Shown here piece after piece: positions 1 through 8,168 of a stretch of 64,000 nt of DNA. The DNA comes from Streptomyces abyssomicinicus (GTDB lineage Bacteria; Actinomycetota; Actinomycetes; Streptomycetales; Streptomycetaceae). Location: contig NZ_BBZI01000005.1 of the NCBI RefSeq assembly GCF_008974245.1, positions 220,180 through 284,179 on the forward strand, read 5' to 3'. Made by a program: the position numbers and the translations under genes. Below the pieces are notes generated by a model. The model ran no database searches. It was not told the DNA's origin and saw nothing but the letters and a program-made list of their open reading frames with translations. How positions within the stretch are numbered: the first letter of the stretch is position 1; every line of letters starts with the position of its first letter.

Positions 1-290
1 TCAACGCCTTCTACCTCGACAGCGGCGCCGACCCGGCCGACCCGCGCGTCTCCCCGCTCAAGCGGGCGGACCTCTCGGGGCTGCCGAAGACCCTCGTCGT
101 CACCGCCGAGTTCGACCCGATGCGCGACGAGGGCGAGCTGTACGGGAAGCGGCTGCGGGAGGCCGGCGTCGAGGCGACGGTGGCCCGCTACGAGGGCGCC
201 GGCCACGGCTTCGTCCAGCACTTCTCCTGGATCCCCGAGTACCACGAAGTCTTCGCGCGCACCCGTGACTTCATCGCAGGGAAGGCGTGA
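1..290 (+). CDS. Alpha/beta-hydrolase esterase, C-terminal part (5' end outside window)
   Basis: The last 95 residues of a protein whose start lies before the window. Two signatures of the hormone-sensitive-lipase (HSL) type esterases are visible: the acid turn EFDPMRDEGE, which holds the catalytic Asp in that family, and a GHGF tetrad near the C-terminus carrying the catalytic His. The serine elbow and oxyanion HGG motif would lie upstream and are not seen. The stop is 4 bp before the next gene, so the two are probably co-transcribed with the MBL and CocE hydrolases that follow. The substrate cannot be inferred. Confidence 0.78.
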   Translation, partial: NAFYLDSGADPADPRVSPLKRADLSGLPKTLVVTAEFDPMRDEGELYGKRLREAGVEATVARYEGAGHGFVQHFSWIPEYHEVFARTRDFIAGKA

Positions 291-294
291 GCGC

Positions 295-1236
295 ATGACC
301 CGGCCGGTCGACGTCCACCCCCTGGTCTCGCCGTGGGGACGGTTCGGTCTCTACAGCTTCTACATCGACGCACCCGAGCCGGCGATCGTCGACACCGGCA
401 TCGCCTCCTCGCCCGCCGAAGGCATGGCGCCGGCGCTGGCGGCGATCGGCCGGCGCATCGAGGACGTGCGCTGGATCCTGCTGACGCACGGTCACATCGA
501 CCACGTCGGCGGGGCCCACGCCCTGTGGGAGATGACCGGCCGCCGGGCGAAGGTGGTGATCCACGAGGCCGACGCCCCCATGCTCCGCTCGCGCAGGGCC
601 CACGTCGAGGAGTACCTCGCGGGGCGCGGGCGGTACCTGGCCGACCCCGAGGGGGAGGCCAAGGTGACGGCCGCCGCGAACGCCGTCATCTCGGGGGAGA
701 TGGAACCCTCCTCGCTGCTGAGCGGCGGCGAGTCCATCTCCCTCGGCGGCGGCGTCACCGTCTCCGCGCACGCGATCCCCGGGCACACGCCCGGTTCGCT
801 CGCCTACGTCCTCGACGGTCAGGGCGACGTGTTCACCGGCGACGCCGTCCAGGTCCACGGGGCCGCCAACGGCTTCCCCGGCTACACCGACCCCGCCGCC
901 TACCGCAGCAGCCTGGAGTACCTGCGCGACGAGATCCGGCCCCGGCGCCTGTTCCTCGGGCACCCGTACCGCCGCGCCGACGGCACGCCCTACGGCGTCG
1001 CACTCGACGAGCGCGAGGCCCGGGAGGCCATCGGGCAGAGCCTCGCCGCCGAGGGCCGTGTCGCCGCGGCCGCATGCGGCTGCCTGGAGGCCGGCCTGCG
1101 CGAGACCGGCTCGCCGTACTCCCCGTTCGCCCGGGTCGCCGAGGAGCTCGGCTACGCCGGCGACCCCACGCTCGAGCCGTCGCCGTTCTTCACCTCCCTG
1201 CACGGCTACCGCACGCAAGCCCAGCAGACCTCGTGA
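295..1236 (+). CDS. MBL-fold metallo-hydrolase
   Basis: A 313-residue protein of the metallo-beta-lactamase fold. The zinc-binding signature H65-G-H-I-D-H70 (THGHIDHVGG) is intact, followed by a GHTPGSL segment with the next metal-ligand His and a FTGDAV segment with the bridging Asp, as in glyoxalase II/lactonase-type members. The ATG at 295 is chosen because GGAAGG lies just upstream; a longer reading from 265 would overlap the esterase. There is no signal peptide, so it is probably cytoplasmic. It sits between an esterase and a CocE-type hydrolase, suggesting hydrolysis of an ester or lactone. The exact substrate is unknown. Confidence 0.85.
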   Translation: MTRPVDVHPLVSPWGRFGLYSFYIDAPEPAIVDTGIASSPAEGMAPALAAIGRRIEDVRWILLTHGHIDHVGGAHALWEMTGRRAKVVIHEADAPMLRSRRAHVEEYLAGRGRYLADPEGEAKVTAAANAVISGEMEPSSLLSGGESISLGGGVTVSAHAIPGHTPGSLAYVLDGQGDVFTGDAVQVHGAANGFPGYTDPAAYRSSLEYLRDEIRPRRLFLGHPYRRADGTPYGVALDEREAREAIGQSLAAEGRVAAAACGCLEAGLRETGSPYSPFARVAEELGYAGDPTLEPSPFFTSLHGYRTQAQQTS

Positions 1237-1252
1237 CCCAGGAGCACCACCG

Positions 1253-2983
1253 ATGACCGACCTCCAGACCCTCCGTGCGGGCCACCGGACGATCACCGTG
1301 CGCAAGGACCTCCGCGTCCCCATGCGCGACGGCGTCACGCTCGCCGCCGACGCCTACGCCGGCACCGACCACGCCCCGCGCCCCGCCCTGGTCGCCCTCA
1401 GCCCCTACGGCAAGGAGCTCCAGGCCCTCGCCCTGACCACCCCGCCGCAGCGGCGGCCCAGCCCCATGTGGGACGGCTGCATCGAGGCCGGCGACATCGC
1501 GCGGGTCGTCGAGGAGGGCTACGTCCACGTCATCGGCGACCTGCGGGGTTCCGGCGCCTCCGAGGGCGAGCACATCGGCAACTACAACGCCGGCGGCGTC
1601 CCCCTCGGCCAGGACGCCTACGACTTCATCGAGTGGGTGGCCGCCCAGCCGTGGTGCGACGGCAACGTCGGCATGATCGGCATCTCGTACTTCGGCTCCA
1701 TGCAGGTGCTCGCCGCCGCCGAGCGGCCGCCGTCGCTCAAGGCGATCTTCGTCAGCGGCGGCCACTACGACTTCTACGAGACCACCTACCACGGCGGCGT
1801 CATGTGGTTCATGCCGCGCGCCGCCCGTGAGGGCCGCGGCGGCGACTCCGGCTGGGCGTTCACCGACGGCGTCAAGTCCCGCATGCTGGAGACCTTCTCG
1901 TCCGAGGAGATCAAGGAGAAGGTCGCCCGGCGCCTGGCGGACCCGGACGTGGCCGCCTGGCCCAACCTGGTCCACGTCCTCAACTACCCCAAGAACCACG
2001 AGGCCTGGTTCGACATCGTGATGAACGACGTCGACGGCGAGTGGTACGAGGAGCGCAACCCGGTCACCCTCGCGCCGGCCATCGACATCCCGGTCTGGCT
2101 CCAGCTCGACCAGGGCCGCGGCTGGACCCTGGACGGCACCATCGAGCTCTACCACCGGCTGGGGGGCCCCAAGAAGCTCGACATCGGCCCTTACCCGCCC
2201 ATGCAGTCGCGCCCCTTCGTCGAGGAGCACGACAAGATGTTCCGCTGGTACGAGTACTGGCTCAAGGGCGTCGACAACGGGGTGATGGACGAGCCGGCGG
2301 TGACCGTCCACGTCGAGGGATCCCGGGAGACCGTCACCGGCGCGCAGTGGCCGCCGAGGCCGGTCGAGCACCGGCCGCTGTACCTGCGCCCGCGCGGCGG
2401 GCTCTCCGCCGAGCCCGAGCCGATGGCCGCCGAGTACGCCGCACCGGACGGCTTCTACCAGGCGCCGCTGACCGTCACCGACACGGTGCAGAAGCTGAGT
2501 TGGTCCACCGCCCCGTTCACCGAGCCGACCGAGATGATGGGCCAGGGCGCGGCCCACCTCTTCGCGGAGATCGACCGGAGCGACACCAACTTCATCCTGC
2601 GGATGTGGGACGAGGCGCCGGGCGGCAAGCGCCAGCTGATCACCAGCGCCTACCTGAAGGCGTCGCACCGCGAGCTGGACGAGGAGCGCACCACCGAGGG
2701 CGACCCGTACCACCCGCACACCCGCGCGGTCCCCGTCGAGCCGGGGCGGATCGAGGAGTACGTGCTGCGGATCTACCCCTTCGCCGCGACGTTCCTGCCC
2801 GGGCACCGGCTGGTCGCCGAGCTCTCCAACGCCGAGCCGCTGGTCGACGAGCACAACTCCCTGCTGCCGCCGGACGCCTTCCACCTCCCGGTGGGCCGCG
2901 CGGTCACCCACAAGATCTACCGCGACGCCGACCACCCGTCCCGCCTGGTGCTGCCGTTCACGACGACGCCGGTGGCGGGCTAG
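1253..2983 (+). CDS. CocE/NonD family acyl hydrolase
   Basis: A 576-residue protein of the CocE/X-Pro dipeptidyl-peptidase-like alpha/beta-hydrolases (cocaine esterase and glutaryl-acylase relatives). The nucleophile elbow GISYFG places the catalytic Ser at residue 145, and DLRGSGASEG upstream is the family oxyanion/helix region. The C-terminal third (about 370-570) has the jelly-roll-like X-Pro_dipep C-terminal domain pattern ending in HPSRLVLPF. ATG at 1253 has AGGAG 8 bp upstream and follows the MBL stop by 16 bp, so it is the third gene of a hydrolase operon. A hairpin follows the stop. Likely an esterase or amidase; substrate unknown. Confidence 0.85.
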   Translation: MTDLQTLRAGHRTITVRKDLRVPMRDGVTLAADAYAGTDHAPRPALVALSPYGKELQALALTTPPQRRPSPMWDGCIEAGDIARVVEEGYVHVIGDLRGSGASEGEHIGNYNAGGVPLGQDAYDFIEWVAAQPWCDGNVGMIGISYFGSMQVLAAAERPPSLKAIFVSGGHYDFYETTYHGGVMWFMPRAAREGRGGDSGWAFTDGVKSRMLETFSSEEIKEKVARRLADPDVAAWPNLVHVLNYPKNHEAWFDIVMNDVDGEWYEERNPVTLAPAIDIPVWLQLDQGRGWTLDGTIELYHRLGGPKKLDIGPYPPMQSRPFVEEHDKMFRWYEYWLKGVDNGVMDEPAVTVHVEGSRETVTGAQWPPRPVEHRPLYLRPRGGLSAEPEPMAAEYAAPDGFYQAPLTVTDTVQKLSWSTAPFTEPTEMMGQGAAHLFAEIDRSDTNFILRMWDEAPGGKRQLITSAYLKASHRELDEERTTEGDPYHPHTRAVPVEPGRIEEYVLRIYPFAATFLPGHRLVAELSNAEPLVDEHNSLLPPDAFHLPVGRAVTHKIYRDADHPSRLVLPFTTTPVAG

Positions 2984-3010
2984 AACCGCCGCCCTGCCCG
3001 GTCGCGCCTC

Positions 3011-3038
3011 GGTCCGGCCCGTCCCACCGGGCCGGACC
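3011..3038 (+). terminator. Hairpin terminator of the hydrolase operon
   Basis: Perfect 10-bp inverted repeat (GGTCCGGCCC / GGGCCGGACC) with an 8-nt loop, 27 bp after the CocE-type gene stop. No U-tract follows, as is common in streptomycetes. Confidence 0.6.
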
Positions 3039-3063
3039 AGGTGCGTGCGGCCCCGCAGCGCTG

Positions 3064-3213
3064 TCAGGGGCCGCCGCGGATGTCCTGCTGCTCGAGTTCG
3101 GGGAGCACCCGTGCCACCGCGGCGAAGTCGTTGTCACGGTGCAGCACGATGGGCCCGTGCTGCACGGACACGAGGCCGAAGAGGTCCGACAGTTCCGCCT
3201 CCAGGTCCTCCCG
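3064..3213 (-). pseudogene. Remnant of a PIN-domain (VapC-like) toxin
   Basis: About 50 codons on the minus strand, ending in a normal stop, read like the C-terminal third of a VapC-type PIN-domain RNase: an amphipathic helix EDLEAELSDLFG and then VLHRDNDFAAVARV, the end of the PIN core with the last acidic metal ligands. No start codon with an RBS fits a complete PIN protein (usually 125-140 residues), and the N-terminal catalytic Asp is absent because the reading frame runs into the ferredoxin gene. No antitoxin gene is adjacent. I read it as a decayed toxin-antitoxin locus. Confidence 0.5.
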
Positions 3214-3241
3214 GTGAGCGGGCCCCCTCGCGCTGCAGAGA

Positions 3242-3448
3242 TCAGGTGCGGTCGCCGGCCGACAGGGTGATCGCCCCGGCAGGGCACAGGCCGACGGCCT
3301 CGCGCACCGCGTCCCGGTCCCCGGCGGGCGGCTCGGGCCGCAGGACGACGACCTTGCCGTCGTCCTCACGCTGGTCGAAGACCTCCTCGGCCGTCAGCAC
3401 GCACATGCCGGAGCCCATGCACCGCTCGGTGTCCACGGTGATCCTCAT
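3242..3448 (-). CDS. [3Fe-4S]-type ferredoxin, P450 partner
   Basis: A 68-residue ferredoxin of the small streptomycete P450-partner type. It has CMGSGMC near the N-terminus and GLCPAGAI near the C-terminus, the two cysteine groups that hold the cluster; the spacing with a non-Cys second position favours [3Fe-4S]. It would pass electrons from a ferredoxin reductase to the P450 encoded immediately upstream (3 bp gap). No ferredoxin reductase is in the window. Start ATG at 3448 is the only reasonable one. Confidence 0.9.
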   Translation of the reverse strand: MRITVDTERCMGSGMCVLTAEEVFDQREDDGKVVVLRPEPPAGDRDAVREAVGLCPAGAITLSAGDRT

Positions 3449-3451
3449 GGC

Positions 3452-4657
3452 TCACGCGTCCCAGGTGACCGGGAGGCGCTTGACCCCGTAGATGTCCGCC
3501 GTCTCCGGGCGCAGGTCGACCTCCTCGGGGTCCACCGCCAGACGCAGCGTGGGGAAGCGCCCGAGCAGCGCCGGGAAGGCCACCCGCATCTCCACGCGCG
3601 CCAGTTGCTGCCCCAGGCACTGGTGGATGCCGTGCCCGAAGGCCAGATGACCGCCTTCCTGCCGGGCGAGGTCCAGGCCGTGGGGATCGGTGAAGCGGTC
3701 CGGGTCCCGGTTGGCCGTGTGGTACGACGCGATCACCGGCGAACCCGCCCTGATCAGCTGTCCGCCGACCTCCACGTCCTCCAGCGCCGTCCGCATGAAG
3801 GTCTTGGCGACGCTGAGGTACCGCAGCAGCTCCTCCACGGCCCGGTCGGCGAGCGCGGGATCGCCGCGCAGCGCGGCCAGTTGCTCCGGGTGGCGCAGCA
3901 GGGCGAAGGTGCCCAGGGAGAGCATGTTGGCGGTGGTGTCGATGCCGGCCGCCAGCAGGATCAGGGCGATGCCGCGCAACTCCTCGTCGTCCAGATCGCT
4001 CTCGGTGAGCTCGCTGAGCACGTCGTCGGTGGGGTTCGCGCGCTTGGCCGCCACCAGCCCCGCCAGGTATTCCTGGGTCGAGGTGTAGGCGGCCATCAGG
4101 TCCTCGTCGTTCGTCTCACCGTCCATGAACTTGTCGACGTTCTCCTGGAAGGAGCCCCGCTCCTCGTACGGCACACCGAGCAGCTCACAGATCATGACGG
4201 CCGGGATCGGCTTGGCGAACGCGGTCACCAGATCGGCCGGCGGCCCCGCCTTCGCCATCGCGTCCAGGTGCTCGGCCGTGACCTGCTCGATCCGTTCGGT
4301 GAGCAGCCGCATCCGCCGGACGGTGAACCTGGCCGTCAGCGGCCTGCGGTAGCGGCCGTGCCGCGGCTCGTCCATCAGCAGGAACTCGCCGGGCGGCGCC
4401 GGGGGGACCACGAAGTCCCCGTAGTCGACGGTCGGGTGGAGCATCAGCTCCTTGCGGGAGCTGAACCGCTGATCGGCGAGGACCTGCCTGACCAGGTCGA
4501 AGCCGGTGACCAGCCAGCCCTGCTTCCCACCGGGGAAGGTGTAGGCGCTGATCGGGCCGTGCCGGCGTGCCTCGACCAGCTCCGGCGGCGGGTCGAACGG
4601 GCGCCCGGGCGGGCGTTCCGTGGGCAACGTGGTGATGGTGTGCGGAGCTTCCCCCAT
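3452..4657 (-). CDS. Cytochrome P450 (CYP105/CYP107-like)
   Basis: A 401-residue soluble bacterial class I P450. Visible landmarks: I-helix AGIDTT for oxygen activation, K-helix EELLR (ExxR), and the heme loop FGHGIHQCLG with Cys347 as the heme thiolate. Start ATG 4657 has GAGGACC upstream. Length and motifs match secondary-metabolism and xenobiotic hydroxylases of actinomycetes. It is co-transcribed with the downstream ferredoxin. No biosynthetic cluster surrounds the pair, so it may be a stand-alone hydroxylation module. The short palindrome TGACG-GAG-CGTCA lies 60-72 bp upstream and could bind a regulator. Substrate unknown. Confidence 0.92.
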   Translation of the reverse strand: MGEAPHTITTLPTERPPGRPFDPPPELVEARRHGPISAYTFPGGKQGWLVTGFDLVRQVLADQRFSSRKELMLHPTVDYGDFVVPPAPPGEFLLMDEPRHGRYRRPLTARFTVRRMRLLTERIEQVTAEHLDAMAKAGPPADLVTAFAKPIPAVMICELLGVPYEERGSFQENVDKFMDGETNDEDLMAAYTSTQEYLAGLVAAKRANPTDDVLSELTESDLDDEELRGIALILLAAGIDTTANMLSLGTFALLRHPEQLAALRGDPALADRAVEELLRYLSVAKTFMRTALEDVEVGGQLIRAGSPVIASYHTANRDPDRFTDPHGLDLARQEGGHLAFGHGIHQCLGQQLARVEMRVAFPALLGRFPTLRLAVDPEEVDLRPETADIYGVKRLPVTWDA

Positions 4658-4716
4658 GCTCGGTCCTCATCTCGCGGCACTGCGTTCGGACAAGGTTCGA
4701 CAGTCAATCCGAGACC

Positions 4717-4729
4717 TGACGGAGCGTCA
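4717..4729. promoter_or_regulatory. Short palindrome upstream of the P450 gene
   Basis: TGACG-GAG-CGTCA, a perfect 5-bp inverted repeat in the 191-bp gap between the P450 start and the secreted hydrolase stop. ATTGAC occurs twice nearby on the minus strand, so it could overlap a P450 promoter. It may be an operator, but the arms are short. Confidence 0.3.
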
Positions 4730-4806
4730 ATCACCGCGAGGGCGGAGACGTCTCGCTCCCGCGGCGGTTGACACGGCGACCGCCGTCGTGGCCGCCGTAC
4801 GCCGGA

Positions 4807-4839
4807 GGGCGCCTGCGCCGGCGGCCGGCGCAGGCGCCC
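4807..4839 (-). terminator. Hairpin terminator of the secreted hydrolase gene
   Basis: Perfect 15-bp inverted repeat (GGGCGCCTGCGCCGG and its complement) with a 3-nt loop, starting 9 bp beyond the stop of the minus-strand hydrolase. A strong intrinsic-type hairpin without a clear U-tract on that strand. Confidence 0.7.
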
Positions 4840-4848
4840 TTTCGCGGC

Positions 4849-6120
4849 TCACCAGTTCTTGTACCGCGTCTCGCCGAGGCCGCAGAAGGTGCAGCCGGGG
4901 GCGAGGAAGTCCCGCGTGCGGCGGAACTCCTCGTCGGCGAGGTGCCACCGCAGCCATGCGGTGATGATGTGCTGCCCGTTGCGCGTGGCGGCGATGTGGT
5001 CGGTGCCGTCCAGGACGTTGAGCCACACCGGCACGTCGGTGTTGGTGTAGTCCCGCTCCACGTTGGAGGTCGCGAAGTCGTCGTCCCCGCCGATGTACAG
5101 GGCGGGGTTGCGGAGGGAGTCGGGCCCGTTGCCGTCGAAGGAGCCGCCTGCCACGTGGACGGTGGTCTCCAGCCGGGGGTCGTCGGCCACGTCGAACGTG
5201 CCGATCGAGCCGCGGGAGTGGCCGCCGAAGGCCACCTCAGAGGTGTCGACGTCCTGGTACAGCGGGTCGGCCGGGTCCGCGTTCCGGTCCTCGATCCAGT
5301 CCAGGGCGTCCACCATGTAGGAGCCGTCGCTGGAGGAGACCTCGCTGTACACCACGAAGCCGTGGGAGGCCCACTGGCGCAGCATGTCCTCGTAGGCGGC
5401 CGGGTCGGACCCCGCGCCCGGGCCCCAGACGAGCACCGGGTGGTCCACCCCGTCCCTCCCGGCGTCCGCCGGGTACACCAGCCATCCGTCGTTCCCGGGC
5501 CCGGCGGTGGTGTCGACGGTCACCGCGTACGGTCCGGGCGCGGTCACGTCCGTCACCGGTGGCAGCGATCCGCCCGGGGGATCGGTCGGACCGCCGCTCC
5601 CGCCGCCCGCCGCCCGCACGAGGACGTCGTCGACGGTCAGGCTCTCCAGGGCGCTGCTCGCGTCCAGCGTGAACCGCAGCCGCACGGTGCGGCCGTCGAC
5701 CGACGACGGCAGGGGGAAGGACGCCGCGCCCGAGGCGGTGCGCGCCGACTCCAGCGTGGTGAACGTGCCGCCGTCGACGGAGTAGGCGACGGTGAAGGAC
5801 TCCCCGAGGTCGAGCCCGGAGGCGGTCCGTGTGTACGACACCGAGATGCCGCTGAAACCGGACAGCGCGACGGGCGCCGAGGTGAGCGTCGGGTCGGACA
5901 GCAGTGATCCGCTCATCCTGGCGGCGCCCGTGGCGGCGCTGACGGAGCCGGTGGAGGTGAAGGCGCCGAGCCCGCCGGAGAAGTCCTCGCCGAACACGGA
6001 GGTCGCGGCGGAGGCGGGGGAGGAGAGGACGCCGGCGGCGCCCGCGGCCACGACGCAGGCGGTCGCCGCGGCGGACAGGCGCAGGCGTCGGCGCAGGCGG
6101 CGGCGGGTTGGAGTCGACAT
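4849..6120 (-). CDS. Secreted alpha/beta-hydrolase with N-terminal jelly-roll-like domain
   Basis: A 423-residue exported protein. Residues 1-40 are an Arg-rich N-region, a hydrophobic core and an AxA-type site (SPASAA), a Sec or Tat signal. Residues about 45-180 are Gly/Ser/Thr-rich beta segments resembling a galactose-binding or CBM-like jelly roll. Then comes an alpha/beta-hydrolase domain with nucleophile elbow GGHSRGS (Ser302), an acid-containing turn and a C-terminal DHIAATRNG His. The fold resembles acetylxylan, PET-hydrolase and chlorophyllase-like esterases. The C-terminus holds two closely spaced cysteines (CTFC), a possible disulfide. Start ATG 6120 has AAGGGA upstream; a start at 6198 would put 26 residues before the signal. 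Probably an extracellular polymer or lipid esterase. Confidence 0.8.
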   Translation of the reverse strand: MSTPTRRRLRRRLRLSAAATACVVAAGAAGVLSSPASAATSVFGEDFSGGLGAFTSTGSVSAATGAARMSGSLLSDPTLTSAPVALSGFSGISVSYTRTASGLDLGESFTVAYSVDGGTFTTLESARTASGAASFPLPSSVDGRTVRLRFTLDASSALESLTVDDVLVRAAGGGSGGPTDPPGGSLPPVTDVTAPGPYAVTVDTTAGPGNDGWLVYPADAGRDGVDHPVLVWGPGAGSDPAAYEDMLRQWASHGFVVYSEVSSSDGSYMVDALDWIEDRNADPADPLYQDVDTSEVAFGGHSRGSIGTFDVADDPRLETTVHVAGGSFDGNGPDSLRNPALYIGGDDDFATSNVERDYTNTDVPVWLNVLDGTDHIAATRNGQHIITAWLRWHLADEEFRRTRDFLAPGCTFCGLGETRYKNW

Positions 6121-6443
6121 GTCTGCGTTCCCTTCGTTGTGCCGGCCGCGGGCACACGTGCTCCCGGTCGCCGGAGATCGTGCGGGAAATCGGTCCATGC
6201 CGAGTCAACCGGGCTCTCCGGGAGCCGGAATCAGTGAAATCACCGGCACCGCCGCGCCCGACACCGGTCGATTGAAATTCATTCCTCCTACAAGCGGACA
6301 GTTGTTACCATCGCGCGGTGGCGAAGCCTGAGGCTCCCGTCGTCGCGGGCCTCCCGGAGGCCGACGCACCCTCCTGCACAGAGCTGTCGCTGGTGACCGC
6401 CGGTCGCACCAACGATCGGCTTACTGACAAGGAACCCTCTTCC
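6121..6443. other. Divergent intergenic region between hydrolase and MFS gene
   Basis: 323 bp separating two divergent genes. An A/T-richer patch around 6268-6310 contains TTGAAA (6272-6277) and an imperfect ACAA-N8-TTGT dyad (about 6291-6306), compatible with overlapping promoters and an operator, but no convincing -10/-35 pair was found. A GTG at 6318 is in frame with the MFS gene but lacks an RBS. Confidence 0.35.
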
Positions 6444-7997
6444 GTGAGTACTGACACAGGCTCGCCTCCGGCCGGGCCCGCCGCCGGCCCCGGGGCGGCC
6501 GACAAACTCGACCGCGGCGTCCTCAAGGTCGCCGGCGTCGTCGTCATCGGCGCCATCATGTCGATCCTCGACGTCACCGTGGTCAGCGTCGCCCTGCCGA
6601 CCCTGCAGCGTGAGTTCGACGCGAACTACGCCACCGTCGCCTGGACGATGACCGCCTACACCCTGGCCCTGGCCGCGGTCATCCCGATCACCGGATGGGC
6701 CGCGGACCGGTTCGGCACCAGGCGCCTGTACCTGACCTCGATCGTGCTGTTCGTCGCCGGGTCGGCGCTGTGCAGCCTCGCCTGGGACATCGGCCCGCTG
6801 ATCGTCTTCCGCGCGTTGCAGGGACTCGGCGGCGGCATGCTGATGCCGCTGGGCATGACCATCATGACCCGCGCCGCCGGGCCGGAGCGCGTCGGCCGCG
6901 TCATGGCCGTGCTGGGCGTGCCCATGCTGCTGGGCCCGATCGGCGGCCCGATCCTCGGCGGCTGGCTGATCGACGCGGCCAGCTGGCAGTGGATCTTCCT
7001 GATCAACGTGCCGATCGGCGCGGTCGCCCTGTTCGCCGCGTGGAAGGTCCTGCCCAAGGACACCGCGCAGCCGTCGGAGCCGTTCGACGTCGTCGGCATG
7101 CTGCTGCTGTCGCCGGGTCTCGCCCTCTTCCTCTACGGCGTCTCCACCATCCCGGAGGAAGGCACCGTCGCCGCGGCCAAGGTCCTGGTGCCCGGCCTGA
7201 TCGGCCTGGTGCTCGTGGTGGCGTTCGTGCTGCACGCCCTGCGCAAGGCGAACGCCCTCATCGACCTCAGCCTGTTCAAGAACCGCCACGTGACCATCGC
7301 CGTGATCACGATGACGCTGTTCTCGGTCGCGTTCATGGGCGCGATGCTGCTGTTCCCCAGCTACTTCCTCCAGGTCCGGATGGAGGACACCCTCGACGCC
7401 GGCCTCCTGCTGGCCCCGCAGGGCCTGGGCGCGATGCTGACCATGCCCATCGGCGGACGTCTCACCGACAAGATGGGGCCGGGCAAGCTGGTGCTGGCGG
7501 GCATCGTGGTGATCAGCGCGGGCATGGGGGTCTTCACCCAGGTCGGCGCCGACACGTCCTACTTCGTGCTGCTGAGCGCCCTCTTCGTGATGGGCATGGG
7601 CATGGGCGTCACGATGATGCCGATCATGTCCGCCGCCCTGAGCACCCTCACCGACCACCAGATCGCCCGGGGCTCCACGATGATGAACATCGTGCAGCAG
7701 ACCGCCGGGTCGATCGGCACGGCCGTCATGTCGGTCATCTTCACCAACCGCGTCCTCGACAGCACCGCCGCCGGCGCGTACAGCGCCGTGGTCCAGGGCA
7801 AGGTGCCCGCCGACCAGGTTCCGCCCACGCTGCTCGAGCAGGGCAGGTCGGCCCTGGCCGAGGCGTTCGGCAGCACCGACACGGTCGCGCTGGTCCTGAT
7901 CGTGGCGTGCCTGGTCCCGGCGCTGTTCCTGCCGCGCCGCAAGTCCGCCGCGACGGACGGGCAGGCGCCCGGCGCCTCCGTGGCCGCGATGCACTGA
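6444..7997 (+). CDS. MFS drug exporter, DHA2 (14-TM, EmrB/QacA) family
   Basis: A 517-residue membrane protein. After a Gly/Pro-rich cytoplasmic head of about 30 residues, regular hydrophobic segments follow to residue ~505, consistent with 14 helices. Motif A-like DRFGTRRLYL follows TM2, and the antiporter motif C region GPIGGPILGG is in TM5, as in proton-driven multidrug exporters. GTG at 6444 is chosen because AAGGAA lies 9 bp upstream; the in-frame GTG at 6318 would add 42 residues without an RBS. A perfect hairpin follows the stop. It stands alone between a divergent hydrolase and a ROK regulator. Substrate unknown. Confidence 0.9.
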   Translation: MSTDTGSPPAGPAAGPGAADKLDRGVLKVAGVVVIGAIMSILDVTVVSVALPTLQREFDANYATVAWTMTAYTLALAAVIPITGWAADRFGTRRLYLTSIVLFVAGSALCSLAWDIGPLIVFRALQGLGGGMLMPLGMTIMTRAAGPERVGRVMAVLGVPMLLGPIGGPILGGWLIDAASWQWIFLINVPIGAVALFAAWKVLPKDTAQPSEPFDVVGMLLLSPGLALFLYGVSTIPEEGTVAAAKVLVPGLIGLVLVVAFVLHALRKANALIDLSLFKNRHVTIAVITMTLFSVAFMGAMLLFPSYFLQVRMEDTLDAGLLLAPQGLGAMLTMPIGGRLTDKMGPGKLVLAGIVVISAGMGVFTQVGADTSYFVLLSALFVMGMGMGVTMMPIMSAALSTLTDHQIARGSTMMNIVQQTAGSIGTAVMSVIFTNRVLDSTAAGAYSAVVQGKVPADQVPPTLLEQGRSALAEAFGSTDTVALVLIVACLVPALFLPRRKSAATDGQAPGASVAAMH

Positions 7998-8010
7998 GAA
8001 ACCCGAGGCG

Positions 8011-8049
8011 AGGCCGCCGCCGTACCGCACCCCGGTACGGCGGCGGCCT
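8011..8049 (+). terminator. Hairpin terminator after the MFS gene
   Basis: Perfect 17-bp stem (AGGCCGCCGCCGTACCG and its complement), 5-nt loop, 13 bp after the stop codon. Confidence 0.75.
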
Positions 8050-8156
8050 CCGCCGTTTCCGGGCGGCAGCCGGACGCGGCGCCGCCGGCCCGTGCGCGAT
8101 CCCGGGTCCGGTGGGCTTAAATGCCAGGTCGGGGCCGCAGTCGCGACCACAACCGA

Positions 8157-8162
8157 TAGCCT
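8157..8162 (+). promoter_or_regulatory. Candidate -10 box for a leaderless ROK transcript
   Basis: TAGCCT, matching the streptomycete -10 pattern TAGNNT, ends 6 nt before the ATG of the ROK gene. No Shine-Dalgarno is visible between them, so transcription probably starts at or next to the ATG. A -35 is not clear. The same TAGCCT placement occurs before the MurA-like gene at 57384. Confidence 0.4.
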
Positions 8163-8168
8163 TGGCCC

